In this document: positions 1 to 4,674 of the stretch, in pieces | How positions within the stretch are numbered: position 1 is the stretch's first letter | How the letters are laid out: each line of letters opens with the position of its first letter | DNA from: Microcaldota archaeon | GTDB taxonomy: Archaea; Micrarchaeota; Micrarchaeia; Micrarchaeales; Micrarchaeaceae | Direction: 5' to 3' | DNA: 13,007 nt | Assembly (NCBI GenBank): GCA_013330215.1 | Contig: DUIS01000069.1 | Span: 1 to 13,007 of the forward strand | Position numbers and translations under genes: made by a program | Notes under the pieces: model-generated | The model's input: the letters and a program-made list of their open reading frames with translations, nothing else | The model's database searches: none | What the model was told of the DNA's origin: nothing

Positions 1-370
1 CGAGTATCACCAGGTCGGGCCTGTTCTTCCTGACGAACTCCATAGCCTCGCCGCCGTCGTATATCTGGCCTATCTCGAAGCCCTTTCCTATTGAGAGCGC
101 CATCAGCTTGTTTATGTTCTTGTCGTCCTCCACTATGAGCACCTTCCTGAGCGACCCCTCCTGCAGCGGGTAGTAGGTAAGCACCCCTCCCCTGCTCCTC
201 GATGCTATCACCTTCATCGATTCAAGTTCGGCAAGCACCTTCTCCAGCTTGCCCTTCTCTATACCCATGCTGAAGGATGCATCACTGAGCTCGTTGAACG
301 ATATCTGCTGCCTCTCGTTTATTATGTCGAATATGTCACTTATAATGCCAGCGCGTGTGTTCTCTGCCAT
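1..370 (-). CDS. Response regulator, winged helix followed by receiver domain (cut by window edge)
   Basis: The first 123 residues are visible; the rest lies beyond base 1. Residues about 5-68 form a helix-rich segment ending in a wing-like strand (SRSRGGVLTYYPL), as in winged-helix DNA-binding domains. From residue 76 the receiver domain begins: KVLIVEDD gives the first beta strand and the acidic pair, and RPDLVIL is the strand that leads into the phospho-acceptor Asp. The next codon begins with G, which fits that Asp. The usual order in response regulators is receiver first and DNA-binding domain last; here it is reversed. ATG at 370 is preceded by GGTGG and a TATA-like box about 33 bases upstream. 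It probably regulates transcription or a protein partner after phosphotransfer. The histidine kinase at 4675-6900 is a candidate partner, but nothing links them directly. Confidence 0.85.
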   Translation of the reverse strand, partial: MAENTRAGIISDIFDIINERQQISFNELSDASFSMGIEKGKLEKVLAELESMKVIASRSRGGVLTYYPLQEGSLRKVLIVEDDKNINKLMALSIGKGFEIGQIYDGGEAMEFVRKNRPDLVIL

Positions 371-395
371 ATGCCCACCAATAGCATATGAACAG

Positions 396-408
396 ATTAA
401 TTATAATA
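396..408 (-). promoter_or_regulatory. TATA-like box for the response regulator gene
   Basis: The minus strand reads ATTATAATTAAT here, centred about 33 bases before the ATG at 370. This is the usual archaeal TATA-to-start distance for a very short leader. A GGTG ribosome-site match lies between the box and the ATG. Confidence 0.55.
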
Positions 409-462
409 GCCTTAACGTTTGCCCAGAAACCCGAGGGATTCCTGCACGGCCAATTCAGTCTG

Positions 463-471
463 GTATTTAAA
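463..471 (+). promoter_or_regulatory. TATA-like box for the surface protein gene at 500
   Basis: GTATTTAAA lies centred about 33 bases before the ATG at 500, so the transcript should have little or no leader. No clear ribosome-binding site precedes the ATG. Together with the opposite-facing box at 396-408 it makes a divergent promoter region of 129 bases. Confidence 0.5.
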
Positions 472-499
472 TGTTTTCAGATAAATAGATAGCGATCAG

Positions 500-1597
500 A
501 TGGCATTGTTCAAGCGCAAGAAGGGAAAGCAGGAACGCCTTTTGGAGGAGAAGCCCCCTACGCACAAGAAACACCCGCAGGAGAAGAAGGGCGCAAAGAC
601 CAGGACCAAGCTGATAGCGCTAGTCGTGATAATCGTAGTTGCGGTGGTGCTCTACGCATACTTCGTGCTGCAGGTAAACCAGGTCGTGGTCAACAGCCCG
701 CAGGTTGTGAACATAACAAGCGCAGGGAACCTTTACAGCATAAACTCGAACCAGTACTACATATCGCTTGCGGGCGTATCACCAAGCACCACTACCGCAT
801 ACGTGCACATAAGCAAGCTCCCAATATTCATAAACCCGCTGCTGAACGTGACATTGACGCTCAACAACATAACAAAGCTCAACGTAGGTACCAACTACTC
901 AAACATAGGGATGCAGCTCCAGTCAATGGGGCCATCAAGTGTAACGGTCAAGATATCCCCTCTCTTCCCGAGCCTGCAGATAGCGCCGGATTCTGGCAAG
1001 ATAAGCAGCGAGTGGACCACGTTATCCAACTCAACCTCGACTTCAGCCACAAAGAGCGTCACAACAACCAGTGCCACGACAACCATAGCTGCAGGGGCGA
1101 CATCAGTATCCACAACGCAATCGACCTCAACAACAATATCGATAAACCAGACAGCAGCAAACCTTGCGATAGCGCTGAAGCAGTACAACCTGTACGGGCT
1201 AATGCTCAATTTCAGCGTCCTCTATTCAAACACAAGCAATTGCAACAAGGCGCTCTACAACAACGCATACTTCAGGTACTACAGCGCAATGCCTAACGCC
1301 AGCCGCGGAACAGACTACATCAATCAGAGTCAGTTCGTGCCTTACAACCTCTCAAGCACAACCGTGAATCTGGGAAGCAGCAATTTCGCGGTGGTATACA
1401 GGACAAAGACGGTCAGTTCGGTGTTCAACAACCAGGTCGCGCTTACGATAAACGTGAGTGCATCGCAACCAGCTAGCGTCACGGGCGTAGTATTCGCGCA
1501 CGGCGGCGCATTCCAGGGCCTGGGCTATTCGGCGCTCAAGTCAAGCTACCAAAAGGCACAAACAATAGGCGGCGCCTGCGGCATAATGGTGCCGTAA
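500..1597 (+). CDS. Membrane-anchored, sequon-rich surface protein of unknown function
   Basis: 365 residues, no recognised family. The first 37 residues are strongly basic (Lys/Arg-rich). Residues 38-58 form one hydrophobic helix (LIALVVIIVVAVVLYAYF), so the protein is probably anchored by its N-terminus with the rest outside the cell. Residues about 60-170 look like a beta-rich domain. Residues 172-214 are almost wholly Thr, Ser and Ala, a flexible and probably O-glycosylated stalk. Residues 215-365 form a second domain with two cysteines (C248, C360) that could pair. At least ten N-X-S/T sequons (for example N71, N116, N237, N283, N318) fit archaeal N-glycosylation. This design recurs in archaeal cell-surface and pilin-like proteins, but nothing identifies the role. 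Its TAA stop directly abuts the stop of the convergent gene at 1598. Confidence 0.8.
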   Translation: MALFKRKKGKQERLLEEKPPTHKKHPQEKKGAKTRTKLIALVVIIVVAVVLYAYFVLQVNQVVVNSPQVVNITSAGNLYSINSNQYYISLAGVSPSTTTAYVHISKLPIFINPLLNVTLTLNNITKLNVGTNYSNIGMQLQSMGPSSVTVKISPLFPSLQIAPDSGKISSEWTTLSNSTSTSATKSVTTTSATTTIAAGATSVSTTQSTSTTISINQTAANLAIALKQYNLYGLMLNFSVLYSNTSNCNKALYNNAYFRYYSAMPNASRGTDYINQSQFVPYNLSSTTVNLGSSNFAVVYRTKTVSSVFNNQVALTINVSASQPASVTGVVFAHGGAFQGLGYSALKSSYQKAQTIGGACGIMVP

Positions 1598-2054
1598 TCA
1601 CAAGCTCCCGTGCCTTAAAAGGGCGGTCCTTGCCTCTATCTCACACCTAAGTGGTATATCGTTCAAAATCAGTATCCCAAGTTTGTTCTCCGCAGCCAGA
1701 TTAATTATTTCCTGCGCAATGGCTTCCATCACACTAGGGTGTTGGCATCCTACAGATCCGAAGCATTCTGTTACCACGATGACATCTTTTTTTGTCTGCA
1801 GTTGGGGAAAACATCTTGTTTATGTCATAAATATATCTGTAACGTCCAAATCTGCCATCATAAGCAAAAATGCCTCCAGCCACCTTCTGGTTTTTGAGAT
1901 GATATACTTCCTCGTCCCCGGTTGTTTTGACCCTGTGCAAACTGTAACTAGTATCCGAGCGCAAAAGCACCAATGCTACTGGGCGTAGTATCTCCCTACT
2001 AATGGCATTGACGCGTTCCCCATCTGCCCCAGCTGTTTCTGTAATTAAGCGCAT
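1598..2054 (-). CDS. Hypothetical protein interrupted by a one-base frameshift
   Basis: Reading starts at ATG 2054 and runs 89 codons to ADKK, where the coding strand has seven A (plus-strand T run 1787-1793). In the starting frame it then ends in an unconvincing tail with stop TAG at 1734-1736. Skipping one base at the A run gives a further 62 sensible residues (DVIVVTECFGSVGC..., ending RTALLRHGSL) and a TGA at 1598-1600 that abuts the stop of the facing gene. The repaired protein would be 151 residues, alternating beta-like (DVIVVTECF, LGILILND) and helical stretches (MEAIAQEIINLAAEN), suggesting a small alpha/beta fold. Its family was not recognised. The extra base may be a sequencing error in a homopolymer, a real mutation, or a site of ribosomal or polymerase slippage. 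A good TATA box precedes it, so the gene looks expressed. Confidence 0.65.
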
Positions 2055-2056
2055 TC

Positions 2057-2062
2057 AATCAC
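2057..2062 (-). promoter_or_regulatory. Ribosome-binding site for the gene at 2054
   Basis: The minus strand reads CGTGATTGAATG, giving a GTGATT match to the archaeal anti-Shine-Dalgarno complement just before the ATG at 2054. It supports that ATG as the start. Confidence 0.45.
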
Positions 2063-2083
2063 GGAGATATTATGCTGCGATCG

Positions 2084-2093
2084 GTATATAAAT
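2084..2093 (-). promoter_or_regulatory. TATA box for the frameshifted gene
   Basis: ATTTATATAC on the minus strand is a close match to the archaeal TATA consensus. It is centred about 34 bases before the ATG at 2054. Confidence 0.6.
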
Positions 2094-2109
2094 GTTCTAT
2101 ACTGCCTGC

Positions 2110-2418
2110 TTATTGCGTAGGCTGGGCTGCGGCGTTCGGCGTCCTCGCAATGCTTCCGCCGATCACGTTGAACGTCTCCATGCCGTTCACCGCGGACGAG
2201 ATGACATTCGGATTAGTTATCACTATGGTCTCGCTGTCAGATTCTATCGTCACTTTTGTGGCCTTTATGGAGCTTGTAATGTTGGATTGGTTTTGCTGAT
2301 TGCCGGTAAGCCCGGATGCCCTGCCTCCGATCAGTTTTGATACGCCCACCCCTCCAACGGCCCCTACGGCCGCGCCCTCCACGGTATTCAATATGCCTCC
2401 AAAAGGATTGTCTGCCAT
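2110..2418 (-). CDS. Small Gly/Ala-rich protein, unknown function
   Basis: 102 residues, family not recognised. Residues 12-32 are rich in Gly, Ala and Val (AAVGAVGGVGVSKLIGG), spaced like a glycine-zipper helix that may insert in or lie on a membrane. Residues 33-51 are polar (Asn, Gln, Ser). Residues 52-90 look like beta strands (KATKVTIESDSETIVITN). The tail is Ala/Pro/Gln-rich. There is no Cys and no N-terminal basic signal. ATG 2418 is supported by GTGATT two bases upstream and by a TATA-like box about 33 bases upstream. Its GC content is visibly higher than the gene beside it (a 60-base sample at 2101-2160 is about 62% GC), so it does not share the AT-rich composition of the phosphatase-HIT gene. 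Confidence 0.65.
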   Translation of the reverse strand: MADNPFGGILNTVEGAAVGAVGGVGVSKLIGGRASGLTGNQQNQSNITSSIKATKVTIESDSETIVITNPNVISSAVNGMETFNVIGGSIARTPNAAAQPTQ

Positions 2419-2447
2419 AAAATCACAATTAACACTTGCTGAGAGAA

Positions 2448-2455
2448 TTATTAAA
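2448..2455 (-). promoter_or_regulatory. TATA-like box for the small Gly/Ala-rich protein
   Basis: TTTAATAA on the minus strand is centred about 33 bases before the ATG at 2418. It lies in the 73-base gap after the phosphatase-HIT stop codon, so the small gene has its own promoter. Confidence 0.5.
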
Positions 2456-2491
2456 CTTGCGCCCTCAGAGAAGACGCCGGCCTGCCGCGTT

Positions 2492-3406
2492 TCATCTAGC
2501 TCTGCTTATCTGTTCCAGAAGTCTGTTATTCAGTTTAATGAACTTTGACACGGAAATATTTTTATGGTTCCACTCCTCTATTTTTATCCCGTCATTGTAG
2601 TTTCTTGGAATAATATGGAAGTGCGTGTGGAAAATGTACTGGCCCGCGCTAGTGCCATTGTTTAACAAGATGTTATATCCGCCATGATTGATACTGATTG
2701 CCTTTCCTATTTTTTGAACCGAATAGGCCAGTTCATTCAAAACGTCCGTCGGTATCTCGGCAAGATCCACATATCTCTCTTTAGGGATAACCAAAATATT
2801 TCCGTCTTCTTTCGAAGGGATATCTATCGACATGAAGGCGACAGTGTTTTTTGTTTCGTATAGCGCTATGAAGGGAAAGCCGTTCCTATGCGAAATTACG
2901 CCGTTGACAAGGTCGCTGAATAAGTAATACCTTTCAGAAATATTTTTGAATAAAGCCGGGATTTCCCTATAAATATATTTCACAGTTCTTTCGATTTTCT
3001 TTTCAACCGCTTTCCTATCCGTTTCAAAATCTTTTACCTCGTCTATATCCCAGATGGAGCTGTGTTTGTTGATGGCTAGCTCATTGAATAACAAAACATT
3101 CCTATAATTTAATTCTGACCTAATAAAATCGCGATGTGTCTCGTCCATTACAACTATTACATCATACATACCCAGCATATTTTTAGTTAATTTTCTCTGC
3201 CTATGGCCTATTCTCTTAATGCCTAATCTTTTCAGCGATTCGATTGTTTTAGGGTCGATATAATTCTTCTTTGCGATTATCCCAGCGGAGCCCACTTTCC
3301 AGCCTGAAATTTTATTGTCTGCCAAGTATTTCTTAAACAGGCACTCGGCAATCATACTTCGGAATGTATTTCCAGTACAAACAAACAGAACGCTCTTTTG
3401 GGCCAT
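2492..3406 (-). CDS. Low-molecular-weight protein phosphatase fused to a HIT-family hydrolase
   Basis: 304 residues from ATG 3406. Residues 5-148 are a low-molecular-weight phosphatase domain: VLFVCTGNTFRS carries the C-x5-R phosphate loop with nucleophile C10 and R16. The loop has Thr14 at the position that in YwlE-type enzymes favours phospho-arginine. The usual DP general-acid motif is not clean; an Asp cluster around 120-126 (WDIDEVKD) may serve. Residues 165-300 are a HIT domain: AGQYIFHTHFHIIPR contains the complete H-x-H-x-H triad (H260, H262, H264). HIT enzymes hydrolyse or transfer nucleotides from phosphoramidates and dinucleoside polyphosphates. An in-frame ATG at 3493 would overlap the upstream gene by 22 bases and add 29 non-conserved residues. 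ATG 3406 is preferred because the phosphatase fold begins there and a TATA-like box lies about 26 bases upstream. No signal peptide, so cytosolic. The gene is distinctly AT-rich. Confidence 0.9.
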   Translation of the reverse strand: MAQKSVLFVCTGNTFRSMIAECLFKKYLADNKISGWKVGSAGIIAKKNYIDPKTIESLKRLGIKRIGHRQRKLTKNMLGMYDVIVVMDETHRDFIRSELNYRNVLLFNELAINKHSSIWDIDEVKDFETDRKAVEKKIERTVKYIYREIPALFKNISERYYLFSDLVNGVISHRNGFPFIALYETKNTVAFMSIDIPSKEDGNILVIPKERYVDLAEIPTDVLNELAYSVQKIGKAISINHGGYNILLNNGTSAGQYIFHTHFHIIPRNYNDGIKIEEWNHKNISVSKFIKLNNRLLEQISRAR

Positions 3407-3428
3407 ACACTTAATAATAAAATTCTCC

Positions 3429-3435
3429 TTTTTAA
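3429..3435 (-). promoter_or_regulatory. TATA-like box for the phosphatase-HIT gene
   Basis: TTAAAAA on the minus strand is centred about 26 bases before ATG 3406, predicting a leaderless transcript. It argues against the longer in-frame start at 3493, which lies upstream of this box. Confidence 0.5.
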
Positions 3436-3471
3436 CCCTTTCTAAAAATGGGGTTTGAGCCAGAATGACAC

Positions 3472-4494
3472 TTACAGATCGTTTACAAAGCATCTTATTC
3501 CGCCTCCACAGTTCATATTCGCATTAAGCGGAGCTGCGGTAGGGATTGCATCTATCCCGTTCTGCCTAAGCAGCGCAATCGTATTAACCGCCCTCTTGTC
3601 TACTATTACCCTATTTCCGTCCAAGGGCTTGAAGTTTGCTGGGTAAAAGTGTGATTCGCATTTTGGCACAAGCAATATGTCTAATCCGTTCTCTTCAGAA
3701 GCGGCTTCCAAAACCGGCCTGTTATTTACAAAATACGATCTATCGACCAGCATGAACCCTTCCCCTACACCGACAAATAAGTCTATATGGTCGTTGTTTC
3801 TGTACAGACTGACTGAAAACATACTGGAAAGTTTCGGATCCAACTGCATCCCGTCTTTCAGGAAGTAAAACCTATGGCCATTGGCGGCAAGCTCTCGTAT
3901 CAGAGGCTGGCCCTCAAGCCAATAGTTAACCAGAGTGGCATTGTTGCTAATAGGTACGGATAGGCCGCCCTCCCCACACGGGTTCGGCTCCGAACCATTA
4001 AAGCGTTTTATCCGCACTCCTCCGATCTTCTGCCACAGGTCACGCGTCCAGCATGCGCTTACCTCGTATTCCGTAGTTATGCCCATTTTTGCTGCAATCG
4101 GCGCCTTGGCTCTAAATACCCTGGCATACGGTCTGACCCTGTCCATTACGCTCTTGTCGGTAAGCCCGTAGTCCGGAACAAGCACCCTGTAGCCAAGCTC
4201 GTTAAGCTGCTTTATTATCGCTATCCTTTCTGCATTGATCCTTAGTAATGTCAGCGGACTTTTAGCCAAAGAAGACATTATGATCAGTGAGTCGGAAATT
4301 GAATGTGGCATCTTTCTGGAATCCATGAATACCTTATCCCCTGAACGGGTTATCCCTGGATATTCTAATCTAAGAAATTTAAGGTCTAGGGGCTTCAGGG
4401 TGCCGTTTCTCAGACTGTCAATAAATGCCTTTTCCAACCTCGTATCCGATTTGCCCAAGGCTACGACAAGGCATTTTGTACTCCTTTCAGGCAT
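3472..4494 (-). CDS. Pentein-fold guanidino-modifying enzyme (arginine/agmatine deiminase-like)
   Basis: 340 residues. The C-terminal two-thirds carries the signature of the guanidino-modifying enzyme superfamily: WTRD at 149-152, a Gly-rich CGEGGLSVP at 173-181, the catalytic His-x-Asp in NDHIDLF (H236, D238), and NCGGGIRCF near the end, where C335 is the expected nucleophile (compare GGGIHC in agmatine deiminase). Known members hydrolyse or transfer the guanidino group of arginine, agmatine, peptidyl-arginine or dimethylarginine through a thiouronium intermediate. The substrate cannot be read from the sequence. Residues 1-130 match nothing I recognise and include a Rossmann-like stretch (GYRVLVPDYG). 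No signal peptide. The ATG at 4494 has a TATA box about 31 bases upstream. It lies 65 bases upstream of the phosphatase-HIT gene, on the same strand. Confidence 0.8.
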   Translation of the reverse strand: MPERSTKCLVVALGKSDTRLEKAFIDSLRNGTLKPLDLKFLRLEYPGITRSGDKVFMDSRKMPHSISDSLIIMSSLAKSPLTLLRINAERIAIIKQLNELGYRVLVPDYGLTDKSVMDRVRPYARVFRAKAPIAAKMGITTEYEVSACWTRDLWQKIGGVRIKRFNGSEPNPCGEGGLSVPISNNATLVNYWLEGQPLIRELAANGHRFYFLKDGMQLDPKLSSMFSVSLYRNNDHIDLFVGVGEGFMLVDRSYFVNNRPVLEAASEENGLDILLVPKCESHFYPANFKPLDGNRVIVDKRAVNTIALLRQNGIDAIPTAAPLNANMNCGGGIRCFVNDL

Positions 4495-4520
4495 TTTATC
4501 ATAATTATATCACTGGTAGA

Positions 4521-4529
4521 AATATAAAT
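4521..4529 (-). promoter_or_regulatory. TATA box for the pentein enzyme gene
   Basis: ATTTATATT on the minus strand is centred about 31 bases before the ATG at 4494. A GTGAT ribosome-site match lies about 15 bases before the ATG. Confidence 0.55.
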
Positions 4530-4580
4530 AGCCACTATGTTCATGTAAAAGGGAAATCTATAGCATTATCACATATCCCT

Positions 4581-4589
4581 AAAATAAAA
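4581..4589 (-). terminator. T-rich terminator after tRNA-Arg
   Basis: Immediately after the discriminator base the minus strand reads TTTTATTTT. Oligo-T runs of this kind end transcription by archaeal RNA polymerase. It also shows that no CCA end is encoded. Confidence 0.5.
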
Positions 4590-4663
4590 CGCCCTCGCCG
4601 GGATTTGAACCCGGATCACAGGCTCCGGAAGCCCGCGTTCTATCCAAGTTATACTACAAGGGC
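4590..4663 (-). tRNA. tRNA-Arg, anticodon CCG
   Basis: 74 bases that fold as a cloverleaf. Acceptor stem GCCCTTG pairs with CGAGGGC (one wobble) and the discriminator is G. Anticodon stem CGGGC/GCCTG encloses the loop TTCCGGA, giving anticodon CCG (reads CGG, Arg). The T arm is CCGGG-TTCAAAT-CCCGG with a four-base variable loop. The D stem GTAT/GAAC is weak: it has a G-C and a T-A pair, an A-A mismatch and a T-G wobble. There is no intron and no encoded CCA. The gene begins 11 bases after the histidine kinase stop on the same strand, so it is either co-transcribed with the kinase or driven by a promoter inside its 3' end. Confidence 0.93.
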
Positions 4664-4674
4664 ACTGCTTTCCA

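Noticed and set aside
1683..1988. Plus-strand open frame within 1683-1988
   Set aside because: It is antisense to the frameshifted minus-strand gene, which has a promoter and sensible protein halves; this frame has neither.
2955..2965. Ten-base match GCCGGGATTT between the phosphatase-HIT gene and the tRNA-Arg 3' end, as a possible attachment-site repeat
   Set aside because: Too short, inside a coding sequence, and the flanks differ at once. No integrase is present, so chance is the better explanation.
3407..3493. 29-residue N-terminal extension of the phosphatase-HIT protein
   Set aside because: It would overlap the pentein gene and start upstream of the likely promoter; the extra residues do not look like part of the phosphatase fold.
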